A stretch of DNA of 14,935 nt from NCBI GenBank assembly GCA_031275075.1, contig JAISPI010000119.1, positions 1 to 14,935 on the forward strand, read 5' to 3'. The translations under genes were made by a program, and so were the position numbers. The notes below the pieces were generated by a model, which did no database searches, was not told the origin of the DNA, and saw only the letters and a program-made list of their open reading frames with translations. The stretch comes from Burkholderiales bacterium (lineage in GTDB: Bacteria; Pseudomonadota; Gammaproteobacteria; Burkholderiales; Casimicrobiaceae). Shown one piece after another: positions 1 through 7,217 of the stretch. Numbering within the stretch: position 1 is the stretch's first letter; every line of letters begins with the position of its first letter.

Positions 1-141
1 CAGCAAACCATGCTGATTAACGAGCATCGCCTAAACATGGCCGACCCCGAAGCGCGGCGCTGGCTGGCGCAACAAACCGAAGCGTATTTTTTTGGTGATG
101 GCGCGGAAAAACCGGCGGGATACATTCCGCCGAATGTTTGA
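1..141 (+). CDS. C-terminal end of an unrecognised protein (partial)
   Basis: An open frame enters from the left edge and reads 46 codons to a TGA at 139-141. The visible tail contains the stretches MLINEHRLNMADPEARRW and KPAGYIPPNV, a charged, soluble-looking C-terminus without membrane segments. I do not recognise the family and assign no function. It ends tail to tail with the LysR-type remnant on the other strand. The codon pattern looks like ordinary coding sequence, and the frame stays open to the window edge, which supports a real gene. The internal ATGs at 10 and 37 are not likely starts because the frame continues upstream of them. Confidence 0.5.
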   Translation, partial: QQTMLINEHRLNMADPEARRWLAQQTEAYFFGDGAEKPAGYIPPNV

Positions 142-149
142 CAGGGGAC

Positions 150-300
150 AAGGGCGCCGGGGAACGTAACCAGCGACGCCATTTCGGCAAAGCGTTCCGC
201 TGTTTGCCGAGAAAACGTCAGCACAAAGTCTGTTTCGGCCAACATCAGCGGCGCTTCCGGAAAGCGCCATTGGCTATCTCTTGGGCTGGACGAGCGCCCG
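150..300 (-). pseudogene. Remnant of a LysR-type regulator C-terminus
   Basis: Read on the minus strand, this stretch encodes RFPEAPLMLAETDFVLTFSR followed directly by QTAERFAEMASLVTFPGA. That is the style of the last part of the substrate-binding domain of LysR-type transcriptional regulators, where an 'APLLVAETDLVLTLPRRLAERFA'-like segment is common. Only about 50 residues are visible. Upstream the frame meets a stop near 325 and does not look like LysR. Downstream the usual Trp/His-rich tail is absent and the frame runs antisense into the preceding gene. I read it as a fragment truncated at both ends. The identification is from memory of the family pattern, without a search, and it has no start or stop of its own. 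Confidence 0.42.
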
Positions 301-401
301 GGCGGCGGTTCCAAGCAGTGTTTTCACTTTGTTTCAATAAAGCCGTTGACGGATTGGCGTGAAACTTGCGTGTACGTTAAGATGGAAAAGTGCTTCCTCC
401 T

Positions 402-407
402 GAGGAA
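402..407 (+). promoter_or_regulatory. Ribosome binding site of the dsbL remnant
   Basis: GAGGAA lies six bases before the ATG at 414. It decides that start over an in-frame GTG at 390, which has no such site and would put extra residues in front of the signal peptide. Confidence 0.6.
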
Positions 408-413
408 CGATTT

Positions 414-638
414 ATGCCATCAAAATTTTTGACGCCTTTTTTAAAAACCGTCTTGTGCGCCTCTTTCTTTATGGCGGCTTTTTCGGCTTCGGCTTTTACC
501 GAGGGCGCTGATTATGTCGTCCTGAAAACGCCGACCCCCAATGCGGACAAGACGCTGACCAAGGTGTTCAGTTACGATGGCCCATTCTGTTACATGCATG
601 ATAAAAGAACGGGACGGAAAGTAAGAGGCAGCAGATGA
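414..638 (+). pseudogene. dsbL: Truncated dsbL-like periplasmic thiol oxidase lacking the first active-site Cys
   Basis: The 74-residue product starts with a signal peptide (hydrophobic residues about 8-26, cleavage probably after SASA at 27). It continues with a DsbL-like N-terminus and reaches the thioredoxin-type active site near residues 52-59. DsbL normally has a C-P-F-C motif there; here it reads FSYDGPFCYMHDK, so the first, nucleophilic Cys is Gly56 and only Cys59 remains. The family is roughly 200 residues or longer, and the helical insert and the rest of the thioredoxin fold are missing. The frame ends after RTGRKVRGSR at a TGA overlapping the ATG of dsbI, which fits an internal deletion or a frameshift that left the gene junction intact. 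An intact DsbL would oxidise specific periplasmic clients such as arylsulfate sulfotransferase. This copy should be inactive as an oxidase. Confidence 0.72.
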
Positions 639-1309
639 TTTTCAGGGAAATCTGGAGCGCGTTGCGTTCATCGCCGGTCGATACGTTTTTTAAGTGGCAG
701 AACCAGCGGTTTTTATGGGTTCTGATGGCGGTGACGATGGGAGGGTTGCTGCTCGTTTCCCATTCGTTCTTTCAGGTTTATCTTTACATGCCACCGTGTG
801 AGCAATGCGTGTACATTCGTTTTGCGATGTTGGTGATGATGGCGGCTGGTTTGATCGCGGCGATCAATCCTAAAAATATCCTGTTAAAACTGATTGGGGG
901 GGTAGCCGCTTTTTATGGCGCGATCACCGGCATCATGCATTCGCTCAAGCTCATCAAGATTCATCATGCGTTACGTGATCCGGAAGGGTTTTGGGGAATA
1001 TCGGGTTGTTCGGTAGAACCTCATTTCCCGTTCGGGGTGCCACTGGCGCAATGGTTGCCGGGATGGTTCAAACCAGCCGGGGATTGCGGGAGCGACGCTC
1101 CTTTTGTTCCGAGCGATGTGATGCTGGACAGCGTTCAGCAGTGGTTTATCAATATGTACATCGCTTCAGAGGGTTGGTATTTGATTCCTTCGCTGAAATT
1201 CATGAACATGGCGCAAGCGACGCTTTTGGCGTTTGCTTTTATTCTTGTAATTCTTTTTGTAATGACCGTCGTTTGGGGCGTAAAATTAGCGCAGAAAACG
1301 AACAAGTAA
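635..1309 (+). CDS. dsbI: DsbB/DsbI-family quinone-linked disulfide oxidoreductase
   Basis: This inner-membrane protein of 224 residues reoxidises a periplasmic DsbA/DsbL partner and passes electrons to quinone. Hydrophobic segments lie near residues 28-50, 59-77, 85-103 and 193-215. The first periplasmic loop carries the Cys pair C55-E-Q-C58 (PPCEQC). The second loop carries C125 (GISGC) and C151 (GDC), so all four catalytic cysteines of the family are present. The gene starts at an ATG overlapping the stop of the dsbL remnant (ATGA), with AAGAGG just upstream, indicating translational coupling in a dsbL-dsbI operon. No arylsulfate sulfotransferase gene, the usual neighbour in uropathogenic E. 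coli, is visible. The gene looks intact although its partner is broken. A plain dsbB is the alternative name, but length and neighbour favour dsbI. Confidence 0.88.
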   Translation: MIFREIWSALRSSPVDTFFKWQNQRFLWVLMAVTMGGLLLVSHSFFQVYLYMPPCEQCVYIRFAMLVMMAAGLIAAINPKNILLKLIGGVAAFYGAITGIMHSLKLIKIHHALRDPEGFWGISGCSVEPHFPFGVPLAQWLPGWFKPAGDCGSDAPFVPSDVMLDSVQQWFINMYIASEGWYLIPSLKFMNMAQATLLAFAFILVILFVMTVVWGVKLAQKTNK

Positions 1310-1335
1310 AATAATAACGAATGTTCCAAAGGGGG

Positions 1336-1377
1336 ATTTCCCCGTCGTTGTTTTTATGGCGACGGGGAAATTTTTTT
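1336..1377 (+). terminator. Rho-independent terminator behind dsbI
   Basis: ATTTCCCCGTCG (1336-1347) pairs perfectly with CGACGGGGAAAT (1360-1371) around a 12-base loop, and the stem runs into seven T residues at 1371-1377. The orientation fits the end of the dsbL-dsbI transcript. On the minus strand there is no comparable T run, so it is not an obvious terminator for the opposing lipoprotein gene. Confidence 0.88.
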
Positions 1378-1394
1378 GCGCGATACGCGAGAAG

Positions 1395-1838
1395 TTACTC
1401 CCACTGCAACCGGATCAGTTTCCATTGCTTGTCCAGTAATTGCCATTCGAGTTTGATCCGATAATGCCGAGCGCTGTCAGGGATTAAGCCTTCGGCGCCG
1501 GTCAGCGCAACGTCTGCATTGGTGAAGGCACGGTTTGATACCCGTGAGTCGATCTGACTGTCTTGCGACAGAGAAATTATCTTGATGTTTTTGTACCGCA
1601 GAAACATCAACGACATCGTTTGTTTTGCCCATTCGCGGTTGTCTTCCGGACGCTGCGCTGAAAAATCGGGATGGAGCAGCGTCATGACGGTGTTGGCATC
1701 CTTGTTTTCCAGAGCCGTCTGTAAATTCTTGACGGCAGCGTTCAACGCGGTTTGCGGGTCGGAGCGTCCGCAAGCCGTGAGCAGGACGAGACATAACAAA
1801 AAAGGGATAAGCCGTTTCAGGGTCATGGCGAAACTCAT
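1395..1838 (-). CDS. Small NTF2-like lipoprotein of unknown function
   Basis: The product has 147 residues and begins with a lipoprotein signal: positively charged KR at 8-9, a hydrophobic stretch and the lipobox LTAC with the lipidated Cys at 23. Gly at +2, not Asp, suggests outer-membrane sorting by Lol. The mature part starts with a helix of the kind ALNAAVKNLQTALENKDA and continues with an alternating alpha/beta pattern ending in WQLLDKQWKLIRLQWE. This resembles the SnoaL/NTF2-like fold, in which such domains bind small ligands or only scaffold. I see no catalytic motif and do not name a function. A second in-frame ATG at 1826 (residue 5) gives an equally good signal peptide. Neither start has a strong ribosome binding site. 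The gene converges on the dsbI terminator. Confidence 0.8.
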   Translation of the reverse strand: MSFAMTLKRLIPFLLCLVLLTACGRSDPQTALNAAVKNLQTALENKDANTVMTLLHPDFSAQRPEDNREWAKQTMSLMFLRYKNIKIISLSQDSQIDSRVSNRAFTNADVALTGAEGLIPDSARHYRIKLEWQLLDKQWKLIRLQWE

Positions 1839-1905
1839 GGTAAGTGTTCGTAAGTATTCGAAAAAACAGAACGGCAGGAAAGCGGGGGGATTGCTTTCGC
1901 CATCT

Positions 1906-1955
1906 CATTTTTCACCGCATCATTTCTCACCGTACCATAAAAGGAAGGTGAGAAA
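1906..1955. repeat. Direct and inverted repeat cluster in the divergent spacer
   Basis: Two adjacent 15-base units, CATTTTTCACCGCAT (1906-1920) and CATTTCTCACCGTAC (1921-1935), match at 12 of 15 positions. The second contains TTTCTCACC (1923-1931), which is perfectly inverted as GGTGAGAAA at 1947-1955. The three half-sites lie between the divergent lipoprotein and activase genes, so an operator or an RNA hairpin is possible. No known consensus is recognised. Confidence 0.4.
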
Positions 1956-2000
1956 AAGCCAACCCGGCACACGTACCGTCAGGCTGCCAGGAGCGAAATC

Positions 2001-2054
2001 ATGAAATCGGAAATCTGTAACATTCTGTACGCAGACCTGAGTCACGCTTCCTGA
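2001..2054 (+). CDS. Possible 17-residue small ORF with a strong ribosome binding site
   Basis: An ATG at 2001 follows AGGAG (1989-1993) with a seven-base spacer, the best Shine-Dalgarno in this spacer. The frame reads MKSEICNILYADLSHAS and stops at TGA 2052-2054. It is 118 bases before the activase gene. It is too short to classify and shows no runs of one amino acid typical of attenuation leaders. It may be a small protein, a regulatory upstream ORF or chance. Confidence 0.25.
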   Translation: MKSEICNILYADLSHAS

Positions 2055-2116
2055 GACCGTTGTGGGTTGTAGCGAAAGAAGGGGCAGAATTGAAAGCGCG
2101 TTCTATGCTTTAAGGG

Positions 2117-2144
2117 TTGACAGAGAGGGGAATAAAAGTAATCT
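2117..2144 (+). promoter_or_regulatory. Candidate sigma-70 promoter of the activase gene
   Basis: A perfect TTGACA at 2117-2122 is followed after 16 bases by TAATCT (2139-2144), a moderate -10 match. The transcript would begin about 20 bases before the ATG at 2172. It is the only good -35 box in the spacer. Confidence 0.45.
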
Positions 2145-2171
2145 TATGACTTTCCGCTCCCTGCTTAGCGC

Positions 2172-5100
2172 ATGTCTGCTCCTTTGCGTATCGGCATCGA
2201 TATAGGCTCTACCACCGTCAAGATTGTCGCTGTCGATCACGAGCAGCGCCTTCTTTATAAGACGTACACCCGGCATCTCTCTGAAGTTCGCCGGACGGTG
2301 GCAGACGGTATGGCGCAGTTGCGCCAGGGCGATTTGTTTCCTGACGACACGCCAGCAACGCTGGTGATTACCGGTTCCGGCGGTCTCAGTGTCGCAGAGA
2401 TTGTCGATATTCCATTTGTGCAGGAGGTGATTGCCTGCGCCAAAGCGGTCGAAACGCTGGCGCCAGCGACCGATGTGGCCATCGAATTGGGCGGCGAAGA
2501 TGCCAAAATCACGTTCTTTACGAACGGCATCGAACAGCGAATGAATGGAACTTGTGCCGGCGGTACAGGCGCGTTCATCGACCAGATGGCAAGTCTGTTG
2601 CGCACCGATGCTGTCGGGCTTAACGATCTGGCGAAAAGAGCGAAGAATATTTATCCGATCGCTGCGCGTTGCGGCGTGTTTGCAAAAACCGATGTGCAGC
2701 CATTGTTGAACGAAGGCGTGGCGCGCGAAGATATTGCGCTGTCGATTTTTCAAGCGGTAGCGCATCAAACCATCAGCAGCCTTGCTTGCGGCCGCAAGAT
2801 CAAGGGAAAAGCCGCGTTTCTCGGCGGGCCGTTGAATTTTCTTCCCGAACTGAAAAAGCGATTCGTTGAAACGCTGCAATTGAATGCTGATAATGTGGTG
2901 GTCACGAACAACAGTGAATTGTTTGTGGCGTTGGGTGCGGCACTGTACGGCAAGCCGGAAGACGCGAAACCGCTTTCCGAGATCGTCAATGTTTTTGAAA
3001 GATTGCGAGACGGCGGCCAACGTGAAGTCGCCGCCTTGTCCCCATTCTTTGCTGACGCTGAAACGCGGCAGGCGTTTGATGCGCGCCACCGAGAAGCGAA
3101 AATAATTTATGCTGAGTTGGCAGACCACCGCGGGCCGGTATTTTTGGGAATCGACGGCGGCTCAACGACGACCAAAGCCGTGCTGATCAATGAGAACAAT
3201 GAATTGCTGTACACCTATTACGGCAGCAACGAGGGCGATCCGTTGCGCATTGTGACAACGGTTCTTGATGAAATCTATGCGGCACTTCCGAAAGACGCGG
3301 CCATTGCCGCGTCAGCGGCAACGGGTTATGGTGAGGCGCTGATCCGTGAGGCGTATAAGATCGATTTTTCAGAAGTCGAAACGATGGCTCACTATAAAGC
3401 GGCCAACCACTTTTTGCCCGGTGTCGATTTTATTCTGGACATCGGCGGCCAGGACATGAAGTGCCTGCGCATTAAAAATGGTGTGATCGATAACATCCTG
3501 TTGAACGAAGCATGCTCTTCTGGGTGTGGGTCGTTCATCGAAACGTTCGCTCAATCGGTGCAAATGCCGGTCGATGCTTTCGCCAAAGCGGCACTGGAAT
3601 CATGCGCGCCAGCCGACTTGGGGTCGCGTTGCACGGTGTTCATGAATTCAAGCGTGAAGCAAGCGCAGAAAGAGGGCGCTTCGATTGCGGACATTTCAGC
3701 AGGTCTGTCGTACGCGGTGGTTAAAAACGCATTAATCAAAGTGATGAAAGTGCGCGATCCGCGGGAGCTTGGAGAAAAAATTATCGTTCAGGGCGGGACG
3801 TTTTATAACGATTCGGTATTACGGGCGTTCGAATTGATTTCAGGGCGGGAGGCCGTAAGACCTGAGATTGCCGGTCTGATGGGCGCATTCGGTTCTGCAC
3901 TGATTGCCAAAGAACGCTGGCAGGGTATTGAGCCATCAGCAATGCTGAATCCAGAAGCGTTGCAACAGTTTTCAGTAAAACAATCTATGGCGCGTTGTGG
4001 TCATTGCACGAACAGTTGTGCCATGACGGTCAACCGTTTTTCCGATGGCCGCAAATTCATTTCCGGCAACCGTTGCGAACGTGGCCTCGGCAAAAAGAAG
4101 GACGGCAACGAACTTCCAGATCTGTATGCGTACAAATACGAACGCGTGTTTGATTACAAACCACTGGAAAAGGGGTCACGCGGTACAATTGGGATTCCCC
4201 GCGTTCTCAATTTCTTCGAAAACTATCCGTTATGGTTTACGTTTTTGACAACACTGGGTTATCGGGTCGTGTTATCGTCGCCGTCGTCAAAAGCAGTGTT
4301 GGAAAAAGGGCTTGATACCCTTCCCTCCGATTCGATTTGTTATCCGGCCAAGTTGGCAAATGGGCACATCGTTGATTTGGCGCAGCAGGGAATCAAAACG
4401 ATTTTCTATCCATGCATACCTTACGAGTACAAGGAGTTCGACGACAGCGACAATCATTTTAACTGTCCGATTGTTATCTCTTATCCCGAGCTGATCCGCA
4501 ATAACATTGATCTTCTAAAAGAAAATAACGTTACGCTGATTCAGCCATTTTTATCGTTGGAAGATAAAGAAAAACTCGCCAAACGGTTGGTGTTGGTGTT
4601 TTCGTCCTTTGGGATCAAGGCGGTGGAAATACGTCGCGCGCTTGAAGCCGGTTGGCAAGAACAGCAACGTTTCAAGCAGGAAATCCAGCGCAAGGGCGAA
4701 GAAGTTTTGGCCTGGCTGGCCGAGACCGGAACCCGCGGTATTGTTCTGGCCGGACGACCGTACCACATTGATCCCGAGATTCATCACGGCATCCCACAGA
4801 TTATTACGGCACTGGGAATGGCCGTGCTCACCGAGGATTCGGTGGCGCATCTCGGCAAGCTCAAAGAGCCATTGCGCGTTGTCGATCAATGGATGTACCA
4901 CGCGCGTTTGTACCGTTCTGCTGCGTTGGCGGCAACGCGACAGGAGCTTGAAGTCATTCATTTAAATTCATTCGGATGTGGACTGGATTCGATTACAACT
5001 GACCAAGTTCAAGAAATTCTCGAAACGCATGACAGAATTTATACGACAATTAAAATTGATGAGGGCAACAACCTTGGCGCAGCGCGGATTCGCATCCGCT

Positions 5101-6452
5101 CGCTGAAAGCGGCGCTGGAAGAACGCAAAACCTGTACGCTGCAGGAGATTTGTTTTCATTCGCCCGCGCCCAAATATCGGCATCGACCGTTTACCAAAGC
5201 GATGCGCGAGACGCACACCATCATCGCGCCGCAGATGTCGCCGATCCATTTTCAGTTTTTCGAGCCGGCATTCAAGGCGGCGGGTTACACGCTGAAAATT
5301 CTCGAAGAAGTTAGTCCGACGGCGGTCGATGAGGGGTTGCGCTATGTCAATAACGACGCCTGCTACCCGGCGATCATCGTGGTCGGACAGCTCGTTGAAG
5401 CGCTGAAATCAGGCGAATACGATCCTGAAACGACAGCGGTGCTGATCTCACAAACCGGCGGCGGCTGCCGAGCAACCAATTACATCAGCTATCTGCGTAA
5501 GGCGTTGTGCGATGGTGGTTTCCCCGGCGTGCCGGTACTGTCGCTTAACGCAGTCGGAATGGAGAAAAACGAGGGTTTCAAACTGACGCTGCCGTTACTC
5601 AGCCGAATGATGATGGGTGTCGTCTATGGAGATCTTTTGATGCAAACCGTGTTTCGCACACGTCCATACGAGAAAGCACCAGGCTCGGCAGATACGCTTT
5701 ATCGGCATTGGGTGGCGCGTTGTAAGGAAGCGGTTTTCGAGGGCAGTTTTGCTTCTTTCAAAAAGAACATTTATGGCATTGTTCGCGATTTCGATCAACT
5801 CGAAATTATCGAACAGCGTAAGCCGCGCGTTGGTCTTGTCGGTGAAATTCTGGTGAAATTTCATCCGATGGCCAACAACGATTTGGCAAAGATCATCGAA
5901 AAAGAAGGTGGTGAAGTCGTGATGCCGGGGCTGATGGATTTCCTCCTGTATTGCGCCTATGATCACGATTTTAACCATCAGTTTTTATCGAAAAACCGGC
6001 TCGCGGCGTTGGCCGGTGGCGCCGTGATCAAAGCGATGGAGTTTTTCCGGCGCGACATGCGCAAAGCGTTAGCGCAGAGCCGTCGTTTTGAGCCTCCGCG
6101 CAGCATCGACGATCTTGCGTTTGGCGCCGCGCCCATTCTGTCACGCGGCAATCAAACCGGCGAAGGCTGGTTTCTGACGGCTGAGATGGTGTCGCTGATT
6201 GAACAGGGCGCCGCCAACATCGTTTGTATGCAGCCGTTTGCTTGTTTGCCCAACCACATTACCGGCAAAGGCGTGATCAAGGCGCTGAAGGACCGTTATC
6301 CATACGCCAATATTACCGCGATCGACTATGACCCCGGTGCGTCGGAAGTTAATCAGTTAAACCGGATCAAGCTGATGTTGTCGGTGGCGTTTCGCAACAT
6401 GGAGAAAGGTGAAACATACGAAAAGGTAATGTACGAAGAGGCGACAGCATAA
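2172..6452 (+). CDS. Giant fused acyl-CoA dehydratase activase / dehydratase-like protein (BadF/BcrA ATPase family)
   Basis: This 1426-residue protein carries two ASKHA-fold ATPase domains of the 2-hydroxyglutaryl-CoA dehydratase activator (HgdC) type. Domain one (about 5-260) has the phosphate loop GIDIGSTTVK (7-16), GGED (107-110) and NGTCAGGTGAF. Domain two (about 324-585) has GIDGGSTTTK, DIGGQD (423-428) and ACSSGCGSF. The cluster cysteines of HgdC correspond to C128/C167 in the first domain and C448/C487 in the second, with identical spacing of 39. A Cys-rich linker follows (C609, C612, C616, C635). The remainder contains DUF2229-like and dehydratase (HgdB)-like regions with many cysteines (for example C723, C748, C765, C936, C1064, C1099). 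Known relatives drive ATP-dependent single-electron reduction in radical dehydration or benzoyl-CoA reduction. The substrate here is unknown and no CoA-transferase is adjacent. No clear Shine-Dalgarno precedes the ATG, but the start is fixed by the N-terminal loop motif. Confidence 0.9.
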   Translation: MSAPLRIGIDIGSTTVKIVAVDHEQRLLYKTYTRHLSEVRRTVADGMAQLRQGDLFPDDTPATLVITGSGGLSVAEIVDIPFVQEVIACAKAVETLAPATDVAIELGGEDAKITFFTNGIEQRMNGTCAGGTGAFIDQMASLLRTDAVGLNDLAKRAKNIYPIAARCGVFAKTDVQPLLNEGVAREDIALSIFQAVAHQTISSLACGRKIKGKAAFLGGPLNFLPELKKRFVETLQLNADNVVVTNNSELFVALGAALYGKPEDAKPLSEIVNVFERLRDGGQREVAALSPFFADAETRQAFDARHREAKIIYAELADHRGPVFLGIDGGSTTTKAVLINENNELLYTYYGSNEGDPLRIVTTVLDEIYAALPKDAAIAASAATGYGEALIREAYKIDFSEVETMAHYKAANHFLPGVDFILDIGGQDMKCLRIKNGVIDNILLNEACSSGCGSFIETFAQSVQMPVDAFAKAALESCAPADLGSRCTVFMNSSVKQAQKEGASIADISAGLSYAVVKNALIKVMKVRDPRELGEKIIVQGGTFYNDSVLRAFELISGREAVRPEIAGLMGAFGSALIAKERWQGIEPSAMLNPEALQQFSVKQSMARCGHCTNSCAMTVNRFSDGRKFISGNRCERGLGKKKDGNELPDLYAYKYERVFDYKPLEKGSRGTIGIPRVLNFFENYPLWFTFLTTLGYRVVLSSPSSKAVLEKGLDTLPSDSICYPAKLANGHIVDLAQQGIKTIFYPCIPYEYKEFDDSDNHFNCPIVISYPELIRNNIDLLKENNVTLIQPFLSLEDKEKLAKRLVLVFSSFGIKAVEIRRALEAGWQEQQRFKQEIQRKGEEVLAWLAETGTRGIVLAGRPYHIDPEIHHGIPQIITALGMAVLTEDSVAHLGKLKEPLRVVDQWMYHARLYRSAALAATRQELEVIHLNSFGCGLDSITTDQVQEILETHDRIYTTIKIDEGNNLGAARIRIRSLKAALEERKTCTLQEICFHSPAPKYRHRPFTKAMRETHTIIAPQMSPIHFQFFEPAFKAAGYTLKILEEVSPTAVDEGLRYVNNDACYPAIIVVGQLVEALKSGEYDPETTAVLISQTGGGCRATNYISYLRKALCDGGFPGVPVLSLNAVGMEKNEGFKLTLPLLSRMMMGVVYGDLLMQTVFRTRPYEKAPGSADTLYRHWVARCKEAVFEGSFASFKKNIYGIVRDFDQLEIIEQRKPRVGLVGEILVKFHPMANNDLAKIIEKEGGEVVMPGLMDFLLYCAYDHDFNHQFLSKNRLAALAGGAVIKAMEFFRRDMRKALAQSRRFEPPRSIDDLAFGAAPILSRGNQTGEGWFLTAEMVSLIEQGAANIVCMQPFACLPNHITGKGVIKALKDRYPYANITAIDYDPGASEVNQLNRIKLMLSVAFRNMEKGETYEKVMYEEATA

Positions 6453-6468
6453 CTATTTTCGCTGCCGT

Positions 6469-6873
6469 TTACGTTGACAGTTTTTCTTCCGTGCTGATGA
6501 GCCAGACGCCGATCAACACCGTGGCAATCCCGGCGATCTTGAGCAGCGTTAGTGTTTCGTTGAAACATGGTAAAGCTGCGGTCGCCATGCCGACCAGAAC
6601 ATAGCTAAGACTTAGCAACGGGTAGGCGCGGCTGAGTGGTAACGCATGCAGCACTTTCAACCAGCACAGCATTGACAGCACATAAAAAACGATCCCGGTT
6701 GCGACGCACAGCAGCGCCATCGGGTGCGTGTGCCAAATAGCCGATTCTGTTATCGACAGAGCAGCGAATACCGGCGGCAGTTGCGCGGGCAGTTGCGTCA
6801 TCCCCCATTTCATCAGCAGTTGTGCGGCCGATACCAGGGCTACGCTGACTAAGGCCCATCCCGTTCCTTTCAT
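6469..6873 (-). CDS. arnF: ArnF, subunit of the L-Ara4N-phosphoundecaprenol flippase
   Basis: This is a 134-residue, very hydrophobic protein of the small multidrug resistance fold (E. coli ArnF is about 128). Four membrane segments are visible near residues 5-22, 51-72, 83-103 and 112-127. With ArnE it is thought to flip L-Ara4N-phosphoundecaprenol from the cytoplasmic to the periplasmic face of the inner membrane. The motif LSRAYPLLSLSYVLVG is typical of EamA/SMR-like transporters and matches the ArnF pattern. It is the last gene of the operon. Its ATG overlaps the arnE stop (ATGA). Its stop lies only 16 bases from the converging activase stop, with no terminator between them, so the two transcripts probably overlap at their 3' ends. 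Confidence 0.86.
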   Translation of the reverse strand: MKGTGWALVSVALVSAAQLLMKWGMTQLPAQLPPVFAALSITESAIWHTHPMALLCVATGIVFYVLSMLCWLKVLHALPLSRAYPLLSLSYVLVGMATAALPCFNETLTLLKIAGIATVLIGVWLISTEEKLST

Positions 6874-7217
6874 AAGCTTGCCCCCAACAGGATGACGCCG
6901 AATACAATACAGGCAATTCCGTAAACGTGCCGGCGCGACAAGGGTTCATGAAAAAAATAATGCGCCGCCAGCGCCATCAACACGAAGTTGAAGCTGAGCA
7001 TTGGGTAGGCTACGCCCACCGGCAATAATTGTAAGACCCATAGCCAGCACAACAGCGCCAAACCAAGTGTCAACACCGCCAACACCAACCAAACGACTGT
7101 TTTTTTTGTTTTTCCGGTTGATGGCGCAACCGATCTCCAACATTCAACGGCTTGTTTCTGGCACAACTGGCCGCAACAAGTCAGCACACACACCAACAAA
7201 ACGAGTAGCAAACTCAT
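6870..7217 (-). CDS. arnE: ArnE, subunit of the L-Ara4N-phosphoundecaprenol flippase
   Basis: A 115-residue inner-membrane protein (E. coli ArnE is about 111) with hydrophobic segments near 2-19, 41-63, 66-88 and 98-115. It contains the SMR-like signature PVGVAYPMLSFNFVLMALAA. It is expected to form a heterodimer with ArnF for lipid-linked L-Ara4N translocation. Its start overlaps the arnT stop and its stop overlaps the arnF start, both as ATGA, so translation of the two flippase subunits is likely coupled. There are four cysteines in the first 26 residues (C10, C14, C15, C19) plus C26, an unusual density for such a small membrane protein, of unknown meaning. The assignment rests on size, topology and the conserved operon position. 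Confidence 0.86.
   Translation of the reverse strand: MSLLLVLLVCVLTCCGQLCQKQAVECWRSVAPSTGKTKKTVVWLVLAVLTLGLALLCWLWVLQLLPVGVAYPMLSFNFVLMALAAHYFFHEPLSRRHVYGIACIVFGVILLGASL

Noticed and set aside
31..270. Minus-strand 79-codon open frame at the left end
   Set aside because: It is in a different frame from the LysR-like reading and overlaps the tail of the plus-strand gene. The LysR-like frame reads as protein, this one does not.
2146..2205. Short frame MTFRSLLSACLLLCVSASI overlapping the activase start
   Set aside because: It resembles a signal peptide but has no well-placed ribosome binding site and stops after 19 codons. It is most likely chance.
2103..3128. Minus-strand 341-codon open frame inside the activase gene
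   Set aside because: It lies opposite well-conserved ATPase motifs of the plus-strand gene, has a composition rich in Arg, His and Gln typical of antisense frames, and shows no recognisable domain.
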